Numbered from the stretch's first letter, positions 1 through 7,526 are shown. The stretch is 16,022 bases of DNA from Modestobacter sp. (GCA_025963425.1 JAOPUQ010000158.1:1-16022); one strand, 5' to 3'. Numbers and translations are program-made. The notes: generated by a model from the sequence alone, not told the origin.

Positions 1-427
1 CGCTCTGACCGGCGGAATCGAGGCGACCCGCCGACTGCTGGCCGTCCATCCCAACGGCGTCGTCATCGTCTTCGGGTCGCCGGACGACACCGCGTCGATT
101 GCGGCCGCGATCGCCTGCGGTGCGCGAGGGTTCCTGCGGTGGGACGCCACCCAGCCGGAGATCATCGCCGCGCTGGCCGACACCGTGTCCTCGCCGCGGC
201 TGCCGTCGCCGCGCGCGGCGGACGACAGCCAGGTCAACCAGACCGAGCGCGAGCTCCAGGTGCTGCGCGGGATGAGCCAGGGCCAGTCCAACGGTGAGAT
301 CGGGCGCGAGTTGTTCCTGTCCGAGGACACGGTGAAGACCCACGCCCGTCGGCTGTTCCGCAAGCTCGGCGTCAAGGACCGTGCCGAGGCCGTCGCCACC
401 GGCTTCCGCCGCGGCATGATGGTCTGA
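1..427 (+). CDS. BldM-like orphan response regulator, 3' part
   Basis: This is the C-terminal part of a LuxR/NarL-family response regulator that begins before the window; the frame runs from base 2 to the TGA at 425-427. The first ~60 residues are the second half of a receiver domain (GGIEATRR, then VVIVFGSPDD, then GARGFLRWDA). From about base 240 comes a LuxR-type helix-turn-helix (TERELQVLRGMSQGQSN, EIGRELFLSEDTVKTHARRL). The helix-turn-helix closely resembles, from memory, Streptomyces BldM, a developmental regulator. BldM also lies beside guaB/guaB3 in Streptomyces, so position agrees. The receiver is atypical: the usual Ser/Thr of strand 4 is Gly (74-76) and the usual Lys of strand 5 is Trp (140-142), which argues against phosphorylation control. 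The phospho-acceptor Asp lies outside the window. Family assignment is firm; BldM orthology is likely but unproven. Confidence 0.88.
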   Translation, partial: ALTGGIEATRRLLAVHPNGVVIVFGSPDDTASIAAAIACGARGFLRWDATQPEIIAALADTVSSPRLPSPRAADDSQVNQTERELQVLRGMSQGQSNGEIGRELFLSEDTVKTHARRLFRKLGVKDRAEAVATGFRRGMMV

Positions 428-464
428 CGCTCGCTCCTCCGGAGGGTGCGCCGCCCGACCGGCC

Positions 465-492
465 GCTGAGCCAGGGCAGGCCCCGGCTCAGC
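465..492 (+). terminator. Hairpin after the BldM-like gene
   Basis: GCTGAGCC (465-472) and GGCTCAGC (485-492) form a perfect 8-bp stem with a 12-nt loop, 37 bases after the stop codon. No U tract follows, as is common for actinobacterial terminators. Confidence 0.5.
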
Positions 493-527
493 CGTCACCG
501 GGGTGGCCCTACCCGCCAGCCACGACC

Positions 528-1086
528 GTGCGGGCCGTCGTCCAGGCTCGATCGGGCCTGTTCGGCACGGCCGACCCGACGGCGGCCGGCGTCACCGAAC
601 GAGAGATCCGCAGCGCGGTCCGCTCGGGGACGTGGGTCCGGCTGCGCCCCGGACTGTTCGTCACCGCGGCCGACCTCGCCGAGACGAAGCGGCCGGACGG
701 CGTCATGAACTCGACGCCCTGGCCGTGACCACAACCCTGGCCAGGCCCGGTGCGGCACTCAGCCATGGCACGGCGGCGCGGTTGTGGGGTCTGCCGGTAC
801 CCGCGGGCCTGCCACCGGAGGTGTGGCTGACCGACCCGCACCGCTGGCGTACCGGGCCGGGCTCCGTGATGACCGCGCGGAACTCCCGGCCGACGAGGTG
901 ACCGCGCGCGGCCGGCACCGGCTGACGACCCCTGCCCGGACACTGGTCGACACCGCCCGTGAGTGGCCGTAACTGCCGGCGGTGGCCGCCCTGGACGCGG
1001 CGCTGCTGCGCGGGCTGGTGACGCCGCAACTCCTGCAGGGCGCCCTCGAGCGGCACCGGTTCGTCCCATGCATCCCGCGCGCCGTC
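528..1086 (+). pseudogene. Decayed AbiEi-antitoxin-domain / DUF559-type protein gene
   Basis: The gene can be followed only by changing frame. From the GTG at 528 it reads RAVVQARSGLFGTADPTAAG, then TEREIRSAVRSGTWVRLRPG. This is the N-terminal winged-helix 'AbiEi antitoxin' segment common in actinobacterial DUF559 proteins. Near 681-690 the sense moves to another frame (AAGRRHELDALAVTTTLARP, then LSHGTAARLWGLPVP). Near 868-880 it moves again, probably through loss of one C (AELPADEVTARGRHRLTTPA, RTLVD). A TAA stop at 970-972 interrupts this frame, and the homologous text continues as LPAVAALDAALLRGLVTPQ and ERHRFVPCIPRA. The C-terminal nuclease-like DUF559 part cannot be recognised. Two frameshifts, a stop and a missing C-terminus indicate a true pseudogene rather than a single sequencing error. 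The intact family's function is uncertain, and no partner toxin gene is present here. Confidence 0.75.
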
Positions 1087-1107
1087 CGGCCGGTCGATGA
1101 CGACCTC

Positions 1108-1126
1108 GGGCGGGGGCGGGGGCGGG
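1108..1126 (+). other. Potential G-quadruplex
   Basis: Four G runs of 3, 5, 5 and 3 are separated by single C residues. This is a strong intramolecular G-quadruplex motif on the plus strand, in the non-coding stretch between the pseudogene and the DUF5319 gene. No function is evident. Confidence 0.4.
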
Positions 1127-1259
1127 CGCCGGTCGAGGGGCGGATCCGCCGTGATCTCGCAGTCCCCGGGCCGGTGGACCGGTCGTTCCGCGCTGTCTCG
1201 CGGGAGCGGGGGCGACTGCGCGCCGCTGGCCCACCGGATTGAGCCGCCTGTCCGACCGA

Positions 1260-1302
1260 TGAGCCACGCCGCGACCCGGCCACCGGTCGTCGCGGTGGCT
1301 CA
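1260..1302 (-). terminator. Imperfect hairpin downstream of the DUF5319 gene
   Basis: TGAGCCAC (1260-1267) pairs with GTGGCTCA (1295-1302). Inner CGCGAC/GTCGCG and CCGG/CCGG segments extend the stem, with a two-base bulge on each side. It begins 18 bases after the DUF5319 stop codon on the minus strand, so it most likely terminates that transcript. Confidence 0.5.
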
Positions 1303-1320
1303 ACCCCCGGACGACGCGCG

Positions 1321-1728
1321 CTACTCGTCGCGAGCGTGCTTCCCGGCGCTGTGCTGGCCGCTGGGCTCTTCGCGCTCGGCCATCGCGGCCACCCCGTCGG
1401 CGTAGCCGCTGGCGTAGTCCCAACTGACGTAGTCGTCGGGGTCGGGGTCGAAGGGCGGCTCGTGCCGGCCGGTCTGCCCCTCGTCGAGCAGCTGGCGCAG
1501 GTTGGCCTGCATGAGCGCCCAGTCGACGTGGTGCTCCTCCTCGCAGTCCGGGCAGTCCACGACGATGCCCTTGACCCCGGTTGGCTCCAGCAGGGTGCGG
1601 AACACCTCCAGCTCGGCCAGGTCGTCGAGGACCCCGGCGCGTTCCTCCATGGTCAGCGGAGGCAGCCCCGACCGGTCCCCGCCGTCGAAGTCCGGGTCAG
1701 GACCGAGTGCGTCGTCCCACGCGTCCAC
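1321..1728 (-). CDS. DUF5319 family protein
   Basis: This 135-residue acidic cytosolic protein matches DUF5319 in layout, with Mycobacterium Rv3412 as the remembered relative: an acidic N-terminus, LTMEERAGVLDDLAELEVFR, then VKGIVVDCPDCEEEHHVDW, a leucine-rich helix, HEPPFDPDPDDYVSWDY and GYADGVA. The CPDC pair (residues 59 and 62) followed by His66-His67 could bind a metal; that is inference. The start is a GTG with GGAGG five bases upstream. It is divergent from guaB across about 190 bases, an arrangement also known from mycobacteria. Function is unknown. The last ~18 residues (SGQHSAGKHARDE) look like a variable tail. Confidence 0.88.
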   Translation of the reverse strand: MDAWDDALGPDPDFDGGDRSGLPPLTMEERAGVLDDLAELEVFRTLLEPTGVKGIVVDCPDCEEEHHVDWALMQANLRQLLDEGQTGRHEPPFDPDPDDYVSWDYASGYADGVAAMAEREEPSGQHSAGKHARDE

Positions 1729-1849
1729 GTGTCCTCCTCGCCAGCTCGTGCCGGCCCCGTGTCCTCCTGCTGACAGCCAGCAGTTCGGGCGTGCACGCTC
1801 GCCCGCCGGACAACGGTAACGGGGCGCAGGCGTCCGGCGGGCGTCCGCC

Positions 1850-1855
1850 TACCAT
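1850..1855 (+). promoter_or_regulatory. Candidate -10 element of the guaB promoter
   Basis: TACCAT fits the actinobacterial TANNNT -10 pattern and would start a transcript near 1862, giving a leader of about 54 bases before guaB. No convincing -35 box is seen. The divergent DUF5319 promoter must lie in the same 187-base intergenic stretch; a weak TACCGT on the minus strand (1818-1813) is one candidate. Confidence 0.35.
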
Positions 1856-1915
1856 CGGAGGGTCCCGTGCGCCTCCCCGGCGCGCGCACCGACGACCGAG
1901 AGGGTGGCGGCACGC

Positions 1916-3424
1916 ATGCAGCCCGACGAGCGCGTCCCCGAACTGCCGGCCAAGTTCGCCCCCCTGGGGCTGACCTACGACGACGTCCTGCTCATCCCGG
2001 GGGCGTCCGACGTCGTCCCCGCCGAGGTCGACACGAGCAGCCGGCTCACCCGCGGCATCCGGCTGGCCATCCCGCTGCTGTCCTCGGCGATGGACACCGT
2101 CACCGAGTCGCGGATGGCGATCGCCATGGCCCGCGCCGGTGGCGTCGGGGTGCTGCACCGCAACCTCTCCGCCGAGGACCAGGCCGGCCAGGTCGACTTG
2201 GTGAAGCGCTCCGAGGCCGGCATGGTCACCAACCCGGTCACCTGCGCGCCGGAGAACACGCTCGCCGAGGTGGACGCGCTGTCGGCCCGCTACCGCATCT
2301 CCGGCGCCCCGGTCGTCGACGGCGAAGGCGTGCTGGTCGGCATCATCACCAACCGCGACATGCGCTTCGAGACCGACCAGAGCCGGCTCGTCCGCGACGT
2401 CATGACGCCGATGCCGCTGGTCACCGCACCGGTCGGGGTCGACCCGGAGACCGCGCTGGGCCTGCTGCGCGAACACAAGATCGAGAAGCTCCCGCTGGTG
2501 GACGAGGCCGGCCGGCTCCGCGGGCTCATCACCGTCAAGGACTACGTCAAGCGGGACCAGTACCCCCACGCCACCAAGGACGCCGACGGCCGCCTGCTCG
2601 TCGCCGCCGCCCTCGGCGTGGGCGAGGACGCCTACAAGCGGGCCGGGCTGCTGGTGGACGCCGGTGTCGACGTGCTCGTCGTGGACACCGCGCACGGCCA
2701 CCAACGGGCGGTGCTGGAGATGGTCGCCCGGGTCAAGGCCGACTTCGCCGTCGAGGTCATCGGCGGCAACGTGGCCACCCGTGCCGGCGCCCAGGCGCTC
2801 GTCGACGCGGGCGCGGACGCGGTGAAGGTGGGCGTGGGCCCAGGCTAGATCTGCACCACCCGCGTGGTCGCCGGCGTCGGCGTCCCGCAGGTCACCGCGA
2901 TCTACGAGGCGAGCCTCGCCTGCCGGCCGGCCGGGGTGCCGGTCATCGGCGACGGTGGCCTGCAGTACTCCGGCGACATCGCCAAGGCGCTCGTCGCCGG
3001 CGCCGACACCGTGATGCTCGGGGGCCTGTTCGCCGGGGTCGAGGAGGCACCTGGCGAGCTGGTGTTCACCAACGGCAAGCAGTACAAGTCCTACCGGGGG
3101 ATGGGGTCCCTCGGCGCGATGCAGAAGCGCGGCGGCAGCCAGTCCTTCAGCCGCGACCGGTACTTCGCCGACGACGTCCTCTCCGACGACAAGCTGGTAC
3201 CCGAGGGCGTCGAGGGGCAGGTGCCCTACCGCGGCCCGCTGGCCGGGGTCGCCCACCAGCTCGTCGGCGGCCTGCGCGCCTCGATGGGCTACGCGGGGGC
3301 GGCGACGATCGCCGACCTGCAGGAGCGCGGCCAGCTCACCCGGATCACCTCCGCCGGGCTCACCGAGAGCCACCCGCACGACATCCAGATGACCAACGAA
3401 GCACCCAACTACCGGGCCCGGTGA
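1916..3424 (+). pseudogene. guaB: IMP dehydrogenase GuaB, interrupted by an in-frame amber codon
   Basis: IMP dehydrogenase oxidises IMP to XMP with NAD+, the committed step to GMP. The full frame is 502 codons, the normal family length. The N-terminal barrel segment contains LTYDDVLLIPG and SSAMDTVTE, two CBS domains lie at about residues 100-220, and the nucleotide-binding stretch runs VIGGNVAT to VKVGVGPG. Codon 311 (2846-2848) is TAG, where the family has Ser in GPGSICTT. The frame then continues unbroken with ICTTRVVAG, catalytic Cys313, the flap and RGMGSLGAM, to the TGA at 3422-3424. Termination would give a 310-residue protein without catalytic Cys. One C-to-A change from TCG would create the codon. 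No other damage is visible, so a recent mutation, a sequencing error or readthrough are all possible. The chosen ATG at 1916 has GGTGG eight bases upstream; GTG at 1904 is an alternative start. Confidence 0.9.
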
Positions 3425-3428
3425 CCTG

Positions 3429-4598
3429 ATGCCCGTACGTGACAACGTGGAGATCGGCCTCAACCGGTTCGCCCGCCGCGGCTACGACCTCGACGAGGTG
3501 TCCATCGTCCCGTCGCGCCGTACCCGCGACCACGACGACGTCTCCACCGCCTGGCAGATCGACGCCTTCCGGTTCGAGATCCCGCTGATCAGCAGCCCCA
3601 GCGACGCGGTGGTCAGCCCGGCCACCGCCCTGGCCATCGGGCAGGCCGGCGGCCTCGGCGTGCTCAACGCCGAGGGCCTGTGGACCCGCTACGACGACCC
3701 GACCGACGTCTACCGCCGGCTGCGCGAGGCCGCCGGCCCCGACGGCGGCCCGCCGACCTCGCTGCTCCAGGAGGTCTACGCCGAGCCGGTGAAGCCCGAC
3801 CTGGTGGCCGCGCGGGTCAAGGAGCTGGCCGACTCGGGCGTCACCTCCGCGGTGCGGATCTCCCCGCAGCACACGCTCCAGCTCGCGCCGGCGGTGCTGG
3901 CCGCCGGGGTCGACATGCTGGTCATCCAGGGCACCATCGTCTCCGCCGAGCACGTCACCACCGCCGGGGAGGCGCTGAACCTCAAGGAGTTCATCGCCGA
4001 CCTCGACGTCCCGGTGATCGTGGGCGGCGCCGCCGACTACCAGACGGCGCTGCACCTGATGCGTACCGGCGCGGCCGGGGTCATCGTCGGCGTGGGCGCC
4101 GACAGCTGGTCCACCGGGGACGCCGTGATGGGCATCCGGGTGCCGCTGGCCAGCGCCATCGCCGACGCCGCCGCGGCCCGCCGTGACTACCTCGACGAGA
4201 CCGGCGGCCGCTACGTGCACGTGATCGCCAACGGCCGGATCGAGACCAGCGGCGCCATCGCCCGCGCACTGGCCTGCGGCGCCGACGCCGTCCAGCTCGG
4301 CGAGCCGCTGCGCACCGCGCAGGAGGCCCCCGGGGGTGGTGTGTGGTGGGACTCCGTCGCGGCGCACCCGCGGCTGCCGCGCGGCGGCGCCTCGGGGGCG
4401 GCCGCCCCACGCGGAACGCTCGAGCAGGTGCTGCTCGGCCCGGCCGCGGAGGCCGACGGCCGCACCAACCTCTTCGGAGCGCTGCGCCGCACCATGGCCA
4501 AGACCGGCTACCGGGACCTCAAGGAGTTCCAGCGGGTCGACCTGGTCATCGGGGGCAGCGGGGAGACTGCGCCCGGCCCCGGTCACCTGGTGGGCTGA
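3429..4598 (+). CDS. guaB3: GuaB3 family IMP dehydrogenase-related protein
   Basis: This 389-residue protein of the IMPDH/GMP-reductase barrel family has no CBS domains. Family landmarks are RRGYDLDEVSIVPSR, ISSPSDAVVSP, GGLGVLNAEG, PVIVGGAADY and ADAAAARRDYLDETGG. The loop that carries catalytic Cys in GuaB (GPGSICTT) reads GVGADSWSTGDAV here (residues 221-233). The only nearby Cys is in LACGADAVQLG, far from that position. It starts four bases after the guaB stop and ends one base before guaA, so the three genes are very likely one operon. Actinobacterial GuaB3 lacks a settled function as far as I know; cyanobacterial members have been reported as active IMP dehydrogenases. It should not be assumed to replace the broken GuaB, because the nucleophile is missing. 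Confidence 0.92.
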   Translation: MPVRDNVEIGLNRFARRGYDLDEVSIVPSRRTRDHDDVSTAWQIDAFRFEIPLISSPSDAVVSPATALAIGQAGGLGVLNAEGLWTRYDDPTDVYRRLREAAGPDGGPPTSLLQEVYAEPVKPDLVAARVKELADSGVTSAVRISPQHTLQLAPAVLAAGVDMLVIQGTIVSAEHVTTAGEALNLKEFIADLDVPVIVGGAADYQTALHLMRTGAAGVIVGVGADSWSTGDAVMGIRVPLASAIADAAAARRDYLDETGGRYVHVIANGRIETSGAIARALACGADAVQLGEPLRTAQEAPGGGVWWDSVAAHPRLPRGGASGAAAPRGTLEQVLLGPAAEADGRTNLFGALRRTMAKTGYRDLKEFQRVDLVIGGSGETAPGPGHLVG

Positions 4599-4599
4599 G

Positions 4600-6162
4600 G
4601 TGGACTTCCCGACCGTCCTGGTCGTCGACTTCGGCGCCCAGTACGCCCAGCTGATCGCCCGCCGGATCCGAGAGGCGGGCGTGTACTCCGAGATCGTCCC
4701 CGGTGACCTGCCGGTGGCCGACGTCCTGGCCCGCAAGCCGGCGGCGATCATCCTGTCCGGCGGGCCGTCGAGCGTGTACGCGCCCGACGCCCCGCAGGTC
4801 GACCCGGCGCTGTTCGAGGCCGGCATACCGGCCTTCGGCATCTGTTACGGGTTCCAGGCGATGGCCGCCAGCCTCGGCGGGACCGTGGCCCGCACCGGCG
4901 ACCGCGAGTACGGCGGCACGCCGCTGACGGTGACCACCCCCGGGTCGCTGTTCGGTGCGCTCCCGCCGGAGCAGTCGGTGTGGATGAGCCACGGCGACGC
5001 GGTGAGCGCGGCCCCGCCCGGGTTCACCGTCACCGCCACGAGCACCGGTGCCCCCGTCGCCGCCTTCGAGGACGTCGACCGCCGGCTGGCCGGGGTGCAG
5101 TTCCACCCCGAGGTCCGGCACACCGCGCACGGGCAGACCGTGCTCGAGCACTTCCTCTTCGAGATCGCCGGCCTCGAACCCAGCTGGACGATGGCCAACG
5201 TCGTCGAGGAGCAGGTCGCCGCGATCCGCGAGCAGATCGGGGACAAGCGCGCCCTGTGCGCGCTGTCCGGCGGCGTCGACTCCGCCGTCGCGGCCGCCCT
5301 GGTCCAGCGGGCCATCGGCGACAAGCTGACCTGCGTCTACGTCGACCACGGCCTGATGCGCGAGGGCGAGACCGAGCAGATCGAGCGGGACTTCGTCGCC
5401 GTCACCGGCGCCGACCTCCGGGTGGTCGACGCCAGCGAGCAGTTCCTCGGCGCGCTGGCCGGGGTCAGCGACCCGGAGCAGAAGCGGAAGATCATCGGCC
5501 GCGAGTTCATCCGGGTCTTCGAGCAGGCCGCCCTGGACGTCGTCGCCGACGCGCAGGCGCACGGGGAGACCGTCGAGTTCCTCGTGCAGGGCACGCTCTA
5601 CCCCGACGTCGTGGAGTCCGGTGGCGGGTCCGGGACGGCGAACATCAAGAGTCACCACAACGTCGGCGGGCTGCCCGAGGACCTGACCTTCACGCTGGTC
5701 GAGCCGCTGCGCACGCTGTTCAAGGACGAGGTCCGCGAGGTCGGCCGCCAGCTGGGGCTGCCCGACACCCTGGTGCAGCGTCAGCCCTTCCCGGGGCCGG
5801 GGCTGGGCATCCGGATCGTCGGGGAGGTCACCGCCGAGCGGCTGGCCATTCTGCGCCAGGCCGATGCGATCGCCCGCGCCGAGCTGTCCGCGGCCCATCT
5901 GGACACCGAGATCTGGCAGTGCCCGGTGGTGCTGCTCTCCGACGTCCGCTCGGTCGGGGTGCAGGGCGACGGGCGCACCTACGGCCACCCGGTGGTGCTG
6001 CGCCCGGTGTCCAGCGAGGACGCGATGACCGCGGACTGGACCCGGCTGCCCTACGACGTGCTGGCGAGGATCTCGACCCGGATCACCAACGAGGTGGCCG
6101 AGGTCAACCGGGTGGTGCTGGACGTGACCAGCAAGCCCCCGGGCACGATCGAGTGGGAGTGA
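4600..6162 (+). CDS. guaA: GMP synthase (glutamine-hydrolysing)
   Basis: GMP synthase aminates XMP to GMP using glutamine and ATP. The 520-residue length is normal. The N-terminal class I glutamine amidotransferase domain shows DFGAQYAQLIARR, GICYGFQ with nucleophile Cys82, and VQFHPEV with His169 and Glu171 completing the triad. The ATP pyrophosphatase domain carries the P-loop SGGVDS at 223-228. The C-terminal dimerisation domain ends with the typical RITNEVAEVNRV and KPPGTIEWE. The GTG start at 4600 follows the guaB3 stop by one base (TGAGGTG), implying translational coupling. All catalytic motifs are intact. It is followed by a strong hairpin. It is the last gene of the guaB-guaB3-guaA cluster. 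Confidence 0.97.
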   Translation: MDFPTVLVVDFGAQYAQLIARRIREAGVYSEIVPGDLPVADVLARKPAAIILSGGPSSVYAPDAPQVDPALFEAGIPAFGICYGFQAMAASLGGTVARTGDREYGGTPLTVTTPGSLFGALPPEQSVWMSHGDAVSAAPPGFTVTATSTGAPVAAFEDVDRRLAGVQFHPEVRHTAHGQTVLEHFLFEIAGLEPSWTMANVVEEQVAAIREQIGDKRALCALSGGVDSAVAAALVQRAIGDKLTCVYVDHGLMREGETEQIERDFVAVTGADLRVVDASEQFLGALAGVSDPEQKRKIIGREFIRVFEQAALDVVADAQAHGETVEFLVQGTLYPDVVESGGGSGTANIKSHHNVGGLPEDLTFTLVEPLRTLFKDEVREVGRQLGLPDTLVQRQPFPGPGLGIRIVGEVTAERLAILRQADAIARAELSAAHLDTEIWQCPVVLLSDVRSVGVQGDGRTYGHPVVLRPVSSEDAMTADWTRLPYDVLARISTRITNEVAEVNRVVLDVTSKPPGTIEWE

Positions 6163-6185
6163 CCAGGACCTGACGGCATGACCGG

Positions 6186-6233
6186 GACGTACGAGGGCCC
6201 GGGGAGCGGAAGCTCTCCGGGCCCTCGTACGTC
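6186..6233 (+). terminator. Long perfect hairpin after guaA
   Basis: A 17-bp perfect stem (6186-6202 with 6217-6233) continues through a G-T wobble into GAGC/GCTC around a GGAA loop, about 22 pairs in all. It lies 23 bases after the guaA stop, between convergent transcripts, and can work in either direction. No U tract follows. Confidence 0.75.
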
Positions 6234-6245
6234 ATCCCCCGCCGC

Positions 6246-6278
6246 GGTCCCGGCGGTGTGACCAGGTCCGCCGGGACC
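6246..6278 (-). terminator. Hairpin ending the PspC/toastrack operon
   Basis: GGTCCCGGCGG (6246-6256) and CCGCCGGGACC (6268-6278) form a perfect 11-bp stem. It begins three bases after the stop of the small membrane protein on the minus strand. It is separate from the guaA hairpin, so the two convergent operons each have their own. Confidence 0.65.
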
Positions 6279-6281
6279 GGC

Positions 6282-6569
6282 TCACCGCCGGCGGCGCGCC
6301 CGCCGCAGCTCGGTCACCAGCAGGGCGATCCCGGCGCCGACCAGCACCAGCCATACCAGGCCACCGCCCCAGGACGACACGTCCGGCAGATCGACGCCGA
6401 GGACCACGAGCAGGCCCAGGACGGCGAAGACCAGGCCGGCGACGAGCGAGATCGGGTCGAGGGAGCGCCTCGGCGAGCCGGCGGTGCCGGGCTGGGCGTA
6501 GGAGTCGAGGAACACGTCGGTCTCCTGGCGGCCGGTCCCGTCCGGTCCGATGCTGGAAGGCTCAGCCAC
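6282..6569 (-). CDS. Small two-helix membrane protein of the PspC operon
   Basis: This 95-residue protein has a polar N-terminus (about 35 residues), a helix SLVAGLVFAVLGLLVVLGV, a short turn VDLPDVSSWGG, a second helix LVWLVLVGAGIALLVTEL, and an Arg-rich end (RRARRRR) that should lie in the cytoplasm. Its GTG start overlaps the stop codon of the upstream PspC gene (GTGGCTGA), so translation is probably coupled. The two-helix hairpin resembles LiaI/LiaF-type transmembrane units that accompany toastrack proteins, but no diagnostic motif is seen. A role as membrane partner in envelope-stress signalling is inferred from context only. Confidence 0.75.
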   Translation of the reverse strand: MAEPSSIGPDGTGRQETDVFLDSYAQPGTAGSPRRSLDPISLVAGLVFAVLGLLVVLGVDLPDVSSWGGGLVWLVLVGAGIALLVTELRRARRRR

Positions 6570-7491
6570 GGGACACCTCCACGTCACCGACGCCGTTCAT
6601 CACGGTGATGCGGAACTCGGCCTGGCCGTCGCCGGCCCAGGCCGCGGAGCCGGTGCCGGCGAAGAACCCGCCGGTCGATGAGTCGCCGAACACGTCGACG
6701 CTCCCCAATCCGGTCTCCACGCTCAGCTGGACGTCCGCGGAGCGAGGGACGATGACGTGCACGTCGCCGAGCCCGGAGTTCACGTCCGTGGTCACCGTCC
6801 GGCCCAGGGTGGACGGGTCCACCTGGGTCAGGTCGATGGTCAGGTCACCCATCCCGCCGTCGTAACGGGCCTGGACGGCGTCCGCTGTGGCCGGGCGGTA
6901 GGTCCGGTCGCCCACGGGACCGCGGGGCACCTGCACTGTGGTGGCGATCACCGCGGCGACGGCGAGCACCACGCCCAGGGCGATCAGGGCGCCCTTGGCG
7001 CCGCGGCCGGCGCCGGTGACCGCCGCGACGACCAGGCCGATGCCCACGACGAGCAGTGCGCCGCCCAGGAACCCCCGCGCACCGAGATCGAGGTCGGTGA
7101 ACCGGGTGAGCAGGGCGCCGATGCCGACCAGGATCAGCACTGCGGCCACGGTGATCCCGGGAACGGGTGAGCGCGGTCCGGCCGGCTCCCGCTGGGCGCG
7201 GGCCGTCTCGGCCGCCGGGTCGATGGGAGCGCGCGGCATCAGCAGCCACAGCAGGGGGTAGACGATCAGGCCGACGCCCCAGGCCAGGGTCACCGCGACG
7301 AAGCCGACCCGCCACAGCAGCGCGTCGATGCCGGTGTACTCGGCGAGGCCACCGCTCACACCGCCGATCACCTTGTTGGTGCGGCTGCGCTGCAGCGGAG
7401 GGCGCTGAGCCGGGCCGGGTGGCGGCGGAGGGAGCTGGCCGGTGGGTGGGACGTACGTGGGAGGTGCCGGGGGAGGAGGTGCTGAGGTCAT
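6562..7491 (-). CDS. PspC and toastrack (LiaF/DUF4097-like) membrane protein
   Basis: About 309 residues from the ATG at 7491; a GTG at 7509 would add six. Residues 1-32 are proline-rich and cytosolic. A PspC domain spans about 33-88 (RSRTNKVIGGVSGGLAEYTG, then a helix ending LLWLLMPRAP). Three more membrane helices follow at about 113-129, 140-160 and 168-187. The C-terminal ~105 residues form a repetitive beta domain with GGMGDLTIDL, SGLGDVHVIVP, TGLGSVDVFG and NGVGDVEVSRG, the toastrack pattern of LiaF/DUF4097 proteins, predicted to face outside. In Gram-positive bacteria such proteins control a LiaS-type kinase. Here a kinase and regulator pair lies divergently next door, which supports a LiaFSR-like or Psp-like envelope-stress role. 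Confidence 0.87.
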   Translation of the reverse strand: MTSAPPPPAPPTYVPPTGQLPPPPPGPAQRPPLQRSRTNKVIGGVSGGLAEYTGIDALLWRVGFVAVTLAWGVGLIVYPLLWLLMPRAPIDPAAETARAQREPAGPRSPVPGITVAAVLILVGIGALLTRFTDLDLGARGFLGGALLVVGIGLVVAAVTGAGRGAKGALIALGVVLAVAAVIATTVQVPRGPVGDRTYRPATADAVQARYDGGMGDLTIDLTQVDPSTLGRTVTTDVNSGLGDVHVIVPRSADVQLSVETGLGSVDVFGDSSTGGFFAGTGSAAWAGDGQAEFRITVMNGVGDVEVSRG

Positions 7492-7526
7492 GGCAGGAAG
7501 CGTGCCCACCTGGCCGGCCCACCGGT

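Noticed and set aside
1733..1783. Duplicated AGGAGGACACG upstream of DUF5319 as evidence for an extra leader ORF
   Set aside because: The distal copy is not followed by a start codon at a usable distance, so only the proximal copy is a ribosome binding site.
2846..2848. Pyrrolysine or other recoding at the guaB TAG
   Set aside because: The position is a conserved Ser in the family, no recoding element or downstream stem was seen, and a single substitution explains it more simply. Readthrough remains possible.
2864..3424. Separate second gene made from the 3' half of guaB
   Set aside because: It begins inside the IMPDH active-site region with no ribosome binding site and lacks part of the barrel. 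It is better read as the continuation of the interrupted guaB frame.
1697..3463. 588-codon minus-strand frame opposite guaB
   Set aside because: Its composition (His, Gly, Val and Asp rich, repetitive) is typical of an antisense shadow, and guaB is clear on the other strand.
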